In this document: positions 1-12,210 of the stretch, one piece after another
Layout: every line of letters starts with the position of its first letter
How positions within the stretch are numbered: the first letter of the stretch is position 1
Source: Trogon surrucura
Lineage: Eukaryota > Chordata > Aves > Trogoniformes > Trogonidae
Length of the DNA stretch: 64,000 nucleotides
Reading direction: 5' to 3'
NCBI GenBank assembly: GCA_020746105.1
Contig: CM036617.1
Coordinates: forward strand, 179,704,412 to 179,768,411
The notes under the pieces: model-generated
Database searches by the model: none
Seen by the model: only the letters and a program-made list of their open reading frames with translations
What the model was told of the DNA's origin: nothing
Position numbers and translations under genes: made by a program

Positions 1-289
1 GCATTATGGCATTTAAAAATTCTTAATTATTCCAAAGCAAACAAATATTTTATGGTGTTCATTTTATGGGAAGCACCTGTAAAATGTAATCAAGAAGACT
101 ATTCATTCTGCTACTTTATTTCAGACATCCTAATAGAAGTAATTACATTGCTTTTATATATATGTATTTTTATACAAGTAATTATTTAACTATATTACTT
201 CTATAGAATTACACAGAGTGGCTCAAAAATATATACAATTCAAGATCTTCTGATAGATTATCCAATAGTGCTCTAGAACCCTGCTGATT

Positions 290-349
290 TATATATATAT
301 ATATATACACACATATACATATATTTTATATATATATATATACACACAC
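290..349. repeat. (TA)n/(AC)n compound microsatellite
   Basis: Alternating TA runs are interrupted by short ACAC and ACATAT blocks over about 60 bases. This is an ordinary simple repeat, probably length-polymorphic. Confidence 0.9.
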
Positions 350-1089
350 ATTCTTCACATTATTTTATAAGACATTCTTATGTTATTTTGTGAGACATTG
401 TAAGAAAATAAAGTCTCCCAGGGATGCAGCTTTTCCTTCTTCAGCTTTTGGTAAGGTTATATATTAAACACAATCAGATTTGGCAGTAATTTTCAGCAGG
501 TCATCTTGATAACACACACCATGATTTTTCATCTTTGAAGTGCTGCGACCTGTTTTATTCATTCATCTGAATTTTTTCATTTAGTGTTTTTAGAAGGAAG
601 AGAGGATCAGTTCAAGTCAAGTTCATACATCTCTGCTTCTTGTGAGGAATACTGAATAAAGAGAAGCATAAATCCATGAAGCCAACCTTTAAGATGCAAA
701 AAAGTTGTAGTACAGTGAAAGCTGTGAATAGTGTAGGGATTCAGGCTAGTAGGGACACAAAGGGTGAAGAGAACTCAGTGGCTGAAGTGCTTGCAGGGGT
801 TTCTGTCTTTTACGAGGCTGTAGCGTGATCTGTGATTCACCACACCGCTGTGGTTCACCCAGTCTGCAAACTGGGAAGGTATGAATGTTCTCTTACCTTA
901 GAAAATAATAATTAAAAAATAACTTGAAAATATTAGGAAGTGTTCAAATAACGCAGTAAAAAAGAACTATGTTTTAGTTGGTGGCTGTCAAATATAGTTC
1001 AAAGGAGAGCTTATGTACTTTGTGAAGGAGGTTGGGGATTGTTTGCTGGGTTTCTGTGCCTGGAGACTTAAGCATACATAATTGTCTCA

Positions 1090-1090
<1 letters not shown>

Positions 1091-1135
<45 letters not shown>

Positions 1136-1137
1136 TC
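1091..1137 (+). repeat. (GTCT)n(ATCT)n compound tetranucleotide microsatellite
   Basis: About seven GTCT units run directly into about four to five ATCT units. The switch from one tetranucleotide to another by a single base change is typical of compound microsatellites. An open frame starting at 1082 (residues LSVCLSVYLSIYLS) is only the translation of this repeat. Confidence 0.95.
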
Positions 1138-4100
1138 ATTCAGTGAATCTATGGTGGGAGTAAACTGGGACTGTGTAGTCATTTGGATATATGCAGTAAT
1201 TAGTTTAAGAGGAAATCCTAATAATAAATTGATAATTTTGTTTGCAGAGCATAGTTGGAAGTGTGCATTCAGAGAAGGAGCCATATATCCTACACCTGAA
1301 CAATATGGAAATAAAAAAACCCTTTGAATTCAGAAAGACAACATTGTCCATTTTGTGAACTGACTGAGACAGGGTCTACATGGGAGAAGACTCTTCAGTC
1401 ATATTAGTAAAAATTGCTTTGTAGGACGTGAACATGAGGGGACTGAATTAAGGTGGGATTTGGCATAGATTGTTTGTCAGAGTTTTTCCCCCAAAACTTA
1501 TTGTTAGCATTTCAGAAATTAAAGGCCTCCAGAATTTAATACACCCAAACCCAATGTAATTCTCCATCTTTCTCACAGATTGCTGAATGTTTGCAAAGAC
1601 ATTTGGCATTCGGCCTGTGCAGTTAAATTCTGGCACAACAGAATAGAGAGTCTTAAAATGAGAAATATTGGCCAATCTTTACAGCTGGCTCTGCTACCAA
1701 TTCAATCTGCAGCATATTAAAAAGATTGTTAAATATTTTCAGTGATCTCATGTTGATTCTTGGTTGTGTTTTGTAGCAGGTTTTGATTGATGGTGATCCT
1801 TAGCCACCAGACATGAGGGGAATCGTTGAGCTTCCAGGGCATGCATTCTATCCGACTTGGGGGAAAAAAAAAAGAAAAAATAAGGACAAGATCGCAGAGG
1901 AATGTCCATACTTATACAAAGGAATGCAAAACTTATGGTAGGCCTTAATTTTGCATTTCAGGAGCATTTACATTGGTTAGTGAAAACTAGTTGCTATTCT
2001 TTACTGTTTTTTATGATGTTAATTAGTTGTGCTCATCTATATAGAGGATCAGTATTGGCTAAGCACATGGCAGTGTTGTAATTGAGTTACTATAAATTTT
2101 GGTAAGAGATGTTTTCAAGGGAATAGTTAATACCTGCTCCTTTATTCTGGAATAATACCACTATATGTGCCCTGCTTATCATGTACAAGAACCCTCCATA
2201 TGGAGATGTATGAATTCTTCCTCTGTAGGTGAAGACATTTTCGTAAGATATTTAACAGTTTATTGTAGAACAAGGGCAAATATTTTGCTAACTTCATCAG
2301 AAACCTGAATTATTCAATAAGGTGGAAACCATGGAGAGCAAGAGCATTGCCATCAAAATTGTTGGTTTTGAAGATTTTCATTTACAGATGCCTGGGGCAC
2401 CAATAATGTTAGTTTGATTTTTCCCTCTTCTCCCCCAAACACCCCTCCCCAGTTCAGCGTTACATTACTTTTACACATTAGGGAAACCATACTGAATTAT
2501 TACAGGAAATTCATTAATACTTTGACTGCTGTGTTTCTATGCTTGAAAAAAAAGCCCACAACACACTACCCAGCTACATCTGGCCAAGATTTGAGGATGT
2601 GATTGAAGCATGTGACAATGTTAGCTGAATTAATTCCAAAAGATGATGGTTGACAAGTGTTAAGTGTGCTGTGATTGTGGACAGGAACGTGATTTCTTCA
2701 CTCAGTTAATTGCTTTGGAACAAGATGCAGGATAAACAATTGGGCTTCCTTTTCTACCTGAAATGCTCATTGCCCATAGAAAGCTGTGTTTTAGGCATTT
2801 CTTCTGAGGCTTCTGAGGCTTGAAAAGTTCTTCCATGATGCGTTGTTAATAGCTGAATAATGCAGGGCTGGATTTTGGCATGGTTCCTTACACGGGGTAA
2901 CGTCTGAAACACTGTACAAGATTTTGCTTAGAACTGAATGCACATTCACAAGCAATAAACCAACTGTAAAGTATTTTGCTGGAGAAAATTCGTAGAATTG
3001 TAGCTTTCTAAGTTGGCCACATATGCTTTTGTTCTGCCTGTGCACCATGCTGATGTTGTGCAGGGTTCTGAATTTGACAAAGCTGGTTCTGAGCCAGGAG
3101 TGTAGGACAGATCATGTTTCACCTTCACCACATAACTTAAAAAAACCAAACGTTCTACTGCAGAAGTTGAATACGAAAAAATAGTTCCTTGTATTCCTAG
3201 TGGTAATTGCAAATTGTTGGTATGGGTGACTAGTTTAGCCCTGAAAATGCAATGAGCTGGTCACCTTACGAGCTGCGGTGCTCTTTGAAGTGATTCTAGC
3301 ACTAGATGTTACGAAGGTCATCCTTCACTGCTGTGATATTTATTAGAGTGAAAACCCTAATATCTTAAAATATTTTCAAAGCTTATCAAGCTAAACACCT
3401 TGATTTTTGTTAAGATTGGAGTTCATTGAACTGTTCTTTCGAATCAAAGGTATTTGTGTTTAGAAGAAGGACACTGATTAGTTTTTGTTTGTTTGTTTGA
3501 AGACTGTAAAGTAAGTAAGGCTCAGAAAATTAGGGGCTGGTGTTGTCCTGAAACGTAGGTTGTATTGGTGATAGTTGCTTCTGGATTTGTCTTATTCAAC
3601 TGTCTAGGGAAGAAAAAATACACATTAACAGTTTTGTAGGGTGAAAATATACGCATTTATCAGAGTCCTTGGGAATTCTTCAGCTGGTTAGAATAAAGTA
3701 TTGGCAGGTGGAAGGGAAAGAATGACAGGGAGAAGCTGCCCCTTCTTACAGAGCTACACAGTCTTCTTACACATAATTATACACTTGCTATTTAATTTTG
3801 GAAAGAAACATATAAAATTGTTCAGTTTGCCATGAATCTCTGAAGCTGTATCTGAATAGCAGAAATTCAGTGTACCTCTGTAAGCTTCAGCATGTGATTC
3901 TGTACATGCATTTACTTTTTATTTTTCCAGAGTCAATAGTATACAATCCTGACACGGTGCTTGTGCATAATGTCTCTATCAAAAGCAATGCTTGTTATAA
4001 TACTTGTAGCATTTTAGATAGGAGATATTGTACTTAAATGCCTGGAAATATTTGACATATTACTGAGGTGTAACTGTGTTAGACAAAACACTTAGAATTA

Positions 4101-6804
4101 AGTATGTACCCATATGTATCAATATTATGAATGTTCTAACAAGGTCATTTTCAAGGAAACTGAACACTTTTTTTTTTTTCCCCAGTTCATAGGAAAGTGA
4201 AAAATAGGTCATGTTAAAGAGAAAAGACTACTAAGATAAATATTTAATATTTGAAATTCAGGAAAACCACTAAGTAGCATAGAGAATTTTTTTCTTTTTA
4301 TTTCTAGCTCATTAGTTTTTTACAAAATAGCCTTGAATAAAATTATCCTAAGGGAGGCTATGCTCTCCATTCTAACCTGACATCCTCAAATCAAGGCCTT
4401 TTCTCCATCTCAAAACCTTCGTTAGGACTGTGGTTGGGAGAACAGGAACTGCAACAGTAAGAAAGTATCCTAACAAGGCTTTGAGGAACCTCAAATACCA
4501 GGTGATTCTTCTACCTTTTTAAAGAGAGCATTTTAAAGTAATTGGAGGCTAAGGAAAATATCTGAGCTGTAGTCCATTGTGGGGTACTCTCCTGCAAAAG
4601 TTAAAATTATGTGATACCAGCTACTAGTGGTTGCTGTTGTTTTGGGAGAGAACCACAGAATATAGTGACAAGAATGGCTAACGTCTTGCTCTGCAGAGAA
4701 AATGTGAAGACAACTATAAATGATGGGGTGAAACTTTTAAAAGATGATGTAAATTTTTTCAACATTTCCCAATGCAGGGCTTCCCTGTCCATAAAGGAAA
4801 ATATGAATGAAATAGAAGCTTAATAAACACGCTTTCTAAGTCCATATTCCTCCTTTGATCTTACCTTGTGCTTTTCTTTGGTCGAAAGTCTAGAGGAAAC
4901 TGTTTGATAGACCTCTCCTTCTAAAATTTTTCTTTGTAGAATGAAGAAGACTGATTTTTCTCTCAGCTGTTGTTTAGAATAGAGGAATGTGATGGCCTCT
5001 GGAGTCTTAGGCTTGAGCTGATTCCTGATTTTTAGTGTTGTAAAAGCTATCCAAAGCTTTGTAGTAGAGTCTTTTTTATTATTTTTTTTTCTTTTTGGGG
5101 CTAAATTTATATTATAGCAATTAAAATGTTTTTGCATATGTAGTGTTTCTGGTTTATAATGTATTTTATGCTCACAGCAATGAAGAATATGTGGTTTGCT
5201 TCATCATTCACTTAATGTACCTCTCTGTAATTCTAATACTGGTTAAAGAAGTTATGCCTGCAAGTAATCTAGAATTGGAAATCCTTTGCGTATCTGTAGG
5301 AGTCTTATGTTATTTTCAAGGGGAATTTCACAGTCAACCATTTCTGCTATGAATTAATATCATAAAAAGTGGAATCGTTGTCCTTGACTGTGTCATCAAT
5401 TTTCTGTCTTTAAAGATAGCACTGGTAATGCTATTAGCAAATGTTAGTTTGATATGAAGAATGAGAGACAAAAATGAGCAGAAGAACAAGTGACTTGAAA
5501 TAACATAAAATGCCATGTTGCTTGACCTGTAGGATACATTTTTATTACTGGGTTTAGGAGGACTTGTTTTGTATCCATTAATTCAAGATGAAGTCTCAGA
5601 AAGGCTGAGGAAGAGCAGTAGAAATTGAAAATGAAGCTTGGAGATTTGTGATACTCTTTTCCTGAATTACAAATGATGGAAATTAAAGCGTCAGGCAGTC
5701 TTTATAAACTGATTTGTCTGTGTCCGTAATCACACCACTTTATGAAGTTTGCAATTAGTTTTGAACAAACGAGAAGAAGTGGAACAACCAAACGTGAAAA
5801 TTGTTATGTGTGAATGATGATTTTGTGACACCTTTTATGAGGTTCGTTCTGGAATGTCTGATTGAAAATTGTACGGAGAGGAAAACTATGCCTGGATAAG
5901 CACCATCAGAGACAGTTCTAGTTCTGCACTAAATTTAGATTTTTTTGTAACTTCTTATTCAAATATATGAATCATCAGAATCCTTATTTCATAAATTTAT
6001 TAATTTAGTGGCAAACTGATTTTCTTTTGACTATTTCCTATTTTACTAAATTCACTTGTCTTTCCTGTTTATTTTTCTGTATTCTGTATTCTCCTATCAC
6101 TTGGTGACTTTCTAAATTTAAGTAACCCATTGTTCCTCTGTAGAAAATTTAATCAGTAAGGCTCCATTCTATAGGTGTGGTTCTTTAAATCTGTAGAGCT
6201 AGTGGTACATCTCATAACCTTACATATCTGATCCTGCAAAACAGAATATGTGAGCCGAGTCCATATGCTTTTTTCGCCCCTTTTAGCGGGTAATGTAAAA
6301 AAAAAAAATCTCTATTAGACTCACAGCTCAGCGATAAAATGAACAATATTCCTCCTTTTTCAAACGTGGTTAGACTTACAAACTTAAAATTGCAAGGACA
6401 ACTGCCTCTACTTTTTTATCCTATTTGCAGATCCACGATGTGTCTATTACAGAATCCTTTATACAATTTCTGCTTGAACAATTCTCAGATCTTGTGGTAT
6501 ATAAATTTTCAGCTGAGCAACCGGGAGGTGCAATACAGAGCACCTAAAATTAGGAATCTAAAAGTTCCTCATCTTCTTGATAGAGATATTGGCTTAGATG
6601 ATTAAAAATAGCAAAGAGAAGATCCATGTATTTGGATGGGTAAACTCCCCTTTTGAGTGTTTTAAATATAATTGTGCTGTATGAGTGACTAGAATAGGTA
6701 TTTGTGCTCTCTATTTCATTGTGATACATTAAGCTATACTACGGAGAAATAGGCCATGTGGAAAGTGGCAAAGGAGTGATTTGTACTTGTGGCCTAAATA
6801 AAGA

Positions 6805-7023
6805 ATTGACACTGATTTAACTAAATTGTTTGCTAAAGCTGATTTACCTAAATCAGTGTAAAAGCTGGTATGACCATAATTCAATCAGGTTAAGAGTGCC
6901 CAGTACTCATTTGGCTTAGTTTGGTTTCCAAATTCATTTCCCCACACTTAACAGAATGCACCAGAGGCTGGCGCTGATGTAAATAAGTCACTCTGCAAAC
7001 CAGTTTAGCTAAATTGATGCAAT
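6805..7023. mobile_element. putative non-autonomous DNA transposon (MITE-like) with terminal inverted repeats
   Basis: The left end (6805-6833) and the reverse complement of the right end (6995-7023) align over about 29 bases with one small gap per side and about 23 identical positions. Shared cores are GCAAAC, TTTAG, TAAAT and CAAT. Inside the left end lies a second inverted repeat: 6809-6825 pairs with 6843-6859 with two mismatches around a 17-base loop. Total length is 219 bp with no coding capacity. A terminal inverted repeat with subterminal palindromes fits a decayed hAT- or Harbinger-like miniature element. I cannot see a target-site duplication and cannot name the family. Chance complementarity of AT-rich DNA is the main alternative. 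Confidence 0.5.
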
Positions 7024-10000
7024 TTCTGTGTGATATCTGTATAGGCCACTTGTGGTATTAAGGTGTTCAGGCTCTCATGAGGTATTCTAGGAAAATACTG
7101 TTGTACTTCTAGAGCTATGAGTTTTGCTCCTCAATAACTGATATATCTGAAATATGCTTGCTTTCAGTATATAATGCTTTCTTGAAATGAAAGTATCTGA
7201 GTGAAATCAGATTGAACCGAGACTCAACTACACAGCTACTTACTTCCAAGCCACTCACTGCCTGTATTTAGTACTTTTCTGCTCCTGCTCCTTGCCTTTG
7301 GTCTCTTCCAGATGTAAATTCCGTATAAGCACAGACTGTTTCCCTATGTACCCATGTTAGACTTGTGCACATTTTGAATTGTACAGCGAGAGCTCTGGTA
7401 TTGGTTAGGGGCTTCCCTAGTTGTTAGTGAAACAAAGGTAGTAACGAGTTCCCAGTGCAATTTGCTGTTAAGTTTGTGACCACATTAAAATCAAATGTAC
7501 TTTTAGAGAGCTTGGATGTTTTTTTAGGAAGTCCATAAAATCATCTCAGTTCCGTTCTAGTGTCTTGTTAACCTTAATGAGGAAAAACTGTGACAGCTGC
7601 CAGCATTACCTTATTGCAATCTATAACACCATGTAACCGTCAAGCGGTGTTTATTTCATTCTTTACATTTGTGCTGAGTTCCCTCCTTGCTGGCCATGGC
7701 CCTCCAACACACAACAGAACTACCGCATGCTCTTGGGACACACTGTGGCTGCATGAACCCTGTTGAGGCAGACGTCTAAATCCATTCCTTCAAGATTAGT
7801 GATTTCTGTTCCCCGTAGCGCACCCCTGCTTCTGCTTTTCCTTGCTGGGGAGCAGAGGCTGGGAGGAGGGCCTCATGCGCAACGATGTGTTCAGAATCAG
7901 CAGAGAGATTCTTTCAGCAAATAGCAGGCTTGTGTTCTTGCGGTGGGTCTCCTGCAGGAGAATCAAAGGGTGAGATCTGTTTTATCTCTGCCCTGTGAGG
8001 AGGTGAGAGCAGCATGGAGAGATGCCTGGATGGACCTGTAGAGGTCTGTGCAGGTGCAGCCTTGTTTTTATCTTTCAGGCATTTTTGGTGATAGAATAAG
8101 AGACACACCAGAGCATCCCCTACGTTAAAAGATATTTTTCTAGGTGAAACAAGAGACAGCAATCACAATCAAAACAGAGGCCAGCACGTTTTCATTTAAA
8201 AGGTATGTAAATAGTCTCTCTTCAGAGGGAGAGTAAAGCGGGGGCTCAGCAGGAAGCCTCAGATTAGGCTGGAGCAGGCGGTACTGAAGTGATGTTGAAG
8301 TGGAAAGCACTAGGTGCCTATGCAGAATCACAGTAACTCTGTTTCTTTTTAGTTTATGAAGATGGATGGATTCCATAACTGTAAATTCTGTTTTAATTTT
8401 TGATGTGGGAAGAATCTATGGTGACTGAATTTTACCTGTTGTCCTCCTCTTCATGAAATATCTCCTTTCTGCTGCTGTACACTCCTATTCATTTTGAGGG
8501 AAGGAATGCAGCCCTCTCTCTTGGGTGTGGTAGGAGGTTATGCAGTTGCAGCTTTTATATAACTTACTCAGTCTGTGTCAGGGAAACAGAAACCTCAAAC
8601 CCTCTCAAGATCTTTTCGTCGTTGTAGATAATGGACCCATGCTTTCTTGTATGGCAAATACTTTCATACATGATATATAGACTTTAAATGCAGAAATTAC
8701 AGTAAAAGGTATCTATTAAAATTGTACAGTTAGCACCCTGAATTAGGGAATACTAAAATTCAGCATTTAGCTGTAATATCATCCTTATGTGTATATTTAA
8801 GATGCAAGATTGTGGTGCTGAGTGATACTGTTCACCTAGTCAATGAGGATCGCTTCTGTCCCCACAGGTTGTTCACCAAACTCCATGGCATGGCATAGAC
8901 GTGCTGGTAGGTAGCTGTTAGTTTGTCATGTCCTTATATTTCCTTGAAAACGTTGTAATGAATTCAGTATCTAGAGATCAGACAATTTCATGCAGTCAAA
9001 AGCAAGGATCCCTGTGTGGGCTGTGAATTGCTTTCATTCGCCACCACTGCATTTTCTTTTCTGCTAAGGTTTCCCTTTCTTTAGATTATACCTATTATAC
9101 TTCTTTGGGAAGTGAAAATATTCTTGTATCTTTGAAAGTCATTGAGAAGGCTGTTATTTTTATAAGGTGTGTTTGAAATAAACAGATGCAGAGATTAAAT
9201 GAAGGATAACATGGTGATGCTGTAAAGACCACCTTGGCTTCCTCACTGCGTGCTAAACTACCTTCTTGATGCTGCCGTGGGCATCACTATGACTTGTGAG
9301 CATCCAGGATGACTTTTTGTTCAGGATGACTAATGTATGCACTGGTCTGATTGCAGAGTTTACTGCTGTGTAGTGTAGGCTGGCGATCAAACAGAGACTT
9401 TCTGTCAAAGACCAATGACTGCCCTCCAAATATTGCCTTAATAAACGAAGCAGTGTGGAAAGACTGCTTCTGAGGGACAGCTGCCCATTGCTATCTTGTT
9501 TTTCCAGAAGCCAGCTCCATTTGCTCAACTGCAGTAACGGTTTTGCCCATTTCAGAGGAAGCTGCCTTGTCGTGCACTAGAAAGAGATTGATTGTTTGAC
9601 TAAATGTCATTGGAAATGTCATAAATATGAAAAAAACTCTTGCTTTAAATTTCAAAGCAACAGGTCTTGCCGGTGGGACTCTAACCCGGTCACGCAATGT
9701 GTGGCTGCTCAGGATCACTTGGAGGTATTTTGTTTCAATGTTTCTCATTTCTGCCAAAAGAGAAAAGTTGTGAGAACCAGAAGATTTGCTGCTTTACTGG
9801 CTGGCGGATGCTTATGTGGTGTGTTACCTCATACTGATGGATTTCTTCAAGTTTGTTCCTAAATCCAGTAGTATTTATTATATTTTCAAATGTTTGTAAC
9901 CACTGTAGGATCTGACTTCTCAGAGAAATGAATGTTTCATGATTTTGACCTCTGAGGACATACAAACTTTCAAGGCTTGGCTGTTGCAGAGCTTAGGTTT

Positions 10001-10871
10001 GAGTCTGGATCCAAAGTAATGTTTCCTTTAGTCTGGAGCCAGGCAAAGTAAACAATAATGTGAAGAGGCATAAACTTTCTCATTTTCCTTGGTGGGTGCT
10101 GAAACCAGGTTCTGACCATATGAGTGCCAACATTTTTAACCCTTTAACTGCTGAATATATTTTTTTGTTGTTATTTATGTAATCTTTTAAAAAAATGTGG
10201 AGCCCGTTAAGCACTTATATGCCTTTTGTGTTTTGGTTTGTAAGATTTTGTCATATTTCTGTAAAACATGATCTTACTCTTAATTAATAAATATTTCCAC
10301 ATGACTCCCTTTCAACAACACCTGACACAAAAACCAAGTAAAATAAAAATGACAAGTTCATATTAGCCTGGGCCCTAAACACATTGCAGTGTTCCTCCCT
10401 CCTGAGTTTCTCTGAACCTCTGCCCCTTGAGCTTTACTAGTGCACTTCTGCCCTCCTCCCCATGGTGCTCCATTTCTGAGAGGGTCTCCAGCGGGGCCAG
10501 CAGCAATGTCCCACCTCGAGCTGCTGTAGCAGCCATCATCCAGGAGCAGGGATGATAAGTGATGCTGCTTTTCTTCTTGGCATTGCGTGAATGGGTGGGC
10601 CAGGCTCATTGCATCTTCCATTCGCTGCATAAATTCCTGTTGAGTTTTATCTTTTCGTTGATTGTCTTGGTCAAATTCTCAAGTGTCCCTAATATGATCT
10701 GAATAGATGACTTATAACAGCATGTTTAGGAAGAGATGGAGAAACAGGGAAGAAGGTAATGACTTATTGTGATCAAGCTTTCTGGGTATGCGGGTGTAGC
10801 TTTTTCCTTCTAACTTCTTTTAAGCGTGAGTTTGTTTTTATTGTGGAACAAAGAGAGAAAGATGTGGACTG
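7024..10871. other. gene-free DNA
   Basis: No coding region, CR1 sequence or RNA gene was recognised. Short minus-strand open frames at 7914-8376 and 9253-9965 have no recognisable motifs. A slightly GC-richer patch lies near 10380-10620, with a short minus-strand frame that also lacks recognisable domains. Confidence 0.6.
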
Positions 10872-11105
10872 ATGGAGACAGTCCAGATCACCAAGGCAGA
10901 AATTTAGAAATTATGACCTATAGGAAAGAATAAAGGACCTAAGCTTGTTTGCGTTAGGGAGCAGGATAATGTAGAAAGACATATGGGACTTCAAATAGGC
11001 TGATACGAAGAAAAGCATAAGCTTTTCCCATGCCCACACCAAAGAGGCCAAATGGTAACAGGATTAAATTTGAGGTGGAAAAACAGTATAGATTTACTTT
11101 AGTTT
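10872..11105 (+). mobile_element. ancient CR1/L3-clade LINE relic (ORF2 C-terminal region)
   Basis: The order of short matches follows the CR1/L3 ORF2 C-terminal region: GGAGA..GTCCAG (LERVQ block), then ATGACCTATAGGAAAG.ATAAAGGA (a 'YEERLKEL'-type block), then AGCTTGTTT (LF block), and later GGTAACAGGATTAAATTTGA (the 'GNGFKL' block). Many substitutions and indels have destroyed the reading frame. It is far more diverged than the other CR1 copies in the window, so it is an old insertion. The ends are approximate. Family assignment is from remembered consensus structure, so L3 versus old CR1 is not resolved. Confidence 0.55.
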
Positions 11106-11970
11106 TAGTTCAGTTCAGTGCTTTATTTTGGTTGGAACAGATTCTGATGAGCCTGAGCTGAAGCCATAAGCATGACACGTGAAGCCTTACTTTGCTCCTG
11201 TCTCCTTGCATCTTTTCAAATTCTATGGAGTTGCAAACAGTCTTTAGGATTTAAAGTTCAAAGAGTACTTCTGTGGCTGGAGAGTTATAGATTAATGAGC
11301 AATTGCCATGGATGAGATCATCTGAGATTGTTTTATGTTTTGTTCTTAATCACAATAGTACTTTGTAAGAGTTTTTAAACATGGTAGAAATTGTTAATAT
11401 TTAGGAAATTATACAGTTCTAGTCATGGAAATTTGGGAAATATGTATTTGCCAGTGGATTGTGAATATAGACTTGAAGAACAAGAGTGTGGTCTAAGATT
11501 ATAGGTCTAGGTTTTGTGTGGTCTTGATCTTTTAAAAATTTTTTTTGCAGGCATCCTTACTCCATGTTGTCATTGTGTGTAGCTGCTTAAACCGTGAAAT
11601 GACAAAAGTAGTTCCCTGTGACAGGAACTAGTATGAAAGAGAATTGTCAAGTCAGGCAATGTAGACTGCATGTATTTTGTGTTCATATTTAAATCACTGT
11701 GTAACAATAGTAATAATAAAGAGAACAGTAGTCCACCAGGAAGAGTTGGCTGAGAAGTTGGAACATTTTTGCCCTACAGCCTCTGTTTGCAGTCATGAAT
11801 TTTGGCTTCACAGTTTCTAGTCATTAAGCAAACTTTAGTTTTTTTTATTTACAAGTAGACTCTGAAAGGTGGTCAAGGAGATGTCAGATCCTGTTGTTTC
11901 GGTCGCATCAAATCCACAGTCATCATTTACGATTTCTGCCACACAAATCAAGATTTTAAAGTGTCTTGTA
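11106..11970. other. gene-free DNA between two LINE fragments
   Basis: No gene or repeat family was recognised. The small plus-strand frame beginning at 11869 runs into the CR1 fragment downstream, and only its C-terminal part (from 11971) is CR1-derived. Confidence 0.6.
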
Positions 11971-12210
11971 AAGCTGGAGCACAGAAGGTTCCACAAAAAC
12001 ATTAGGAAAACCTTTTTCACAGTGAGGGTGACAGAGCACTGGCACAGGCTGCCCAGGGAGGTTGTGGAGTCTCCTTCTCTGGAGACATTCAAATCCCATC
12101 TGGACGTGTTCCTGTGTGACCTACTGTAGGTGATCCCTCTCTGGCAGGGGGCTGGACCAGATGATCTTTTGAGGTCCCTTCCAACCCCTGACATTCTGTG
12201 ATTCTGTGAT
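11971..12210 (+). mobile_element. CR1 LINE fragment, 5'-truncated 3' end
   Basis: This fragment carries the last ~53 codons of CR1 ORF2 (residues such as [24 protein letters not shown]), the stop codon at 12127-12129, an ~80-base 3' UTR with the CR1 hallmark GGGCTGGACCAGATGATC and GTCCCTTCCAACCCC, and a tail of about two ATTCTGTG units. Sequence and tail type match the 3' end of the long CR1 at 29420-31995, so both belong to one subfamily. The fragment still reads open to the normal ORF2 stop, but it is too short to encode anything functional. Confidence 0.95.

Larger units (their letters stand above)
1..6804. other. gene-free DNA, no recognisable gene
   Basis: AT-rich sequence with only short open frames on both strands, none resembling a known protein or showing a convincing exon structure. 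It holds two microsatellites (listed separately), an A-rich run near 1862-1882, a T-run near 4168-4180 and an A-run near 6298-6308. No CR1 tail octamers, tRNA or other known RNA were seen. It is most likely intergenic or intronic. Confidence 0.7.

Noticed and set aside
9670-9692. Minus-strand GGTTAGAGTCC resembling a pol III B box
   Set aside because: Only three T-arm pairs form, and no tRNA body, A box or LINE tail is present nearby.
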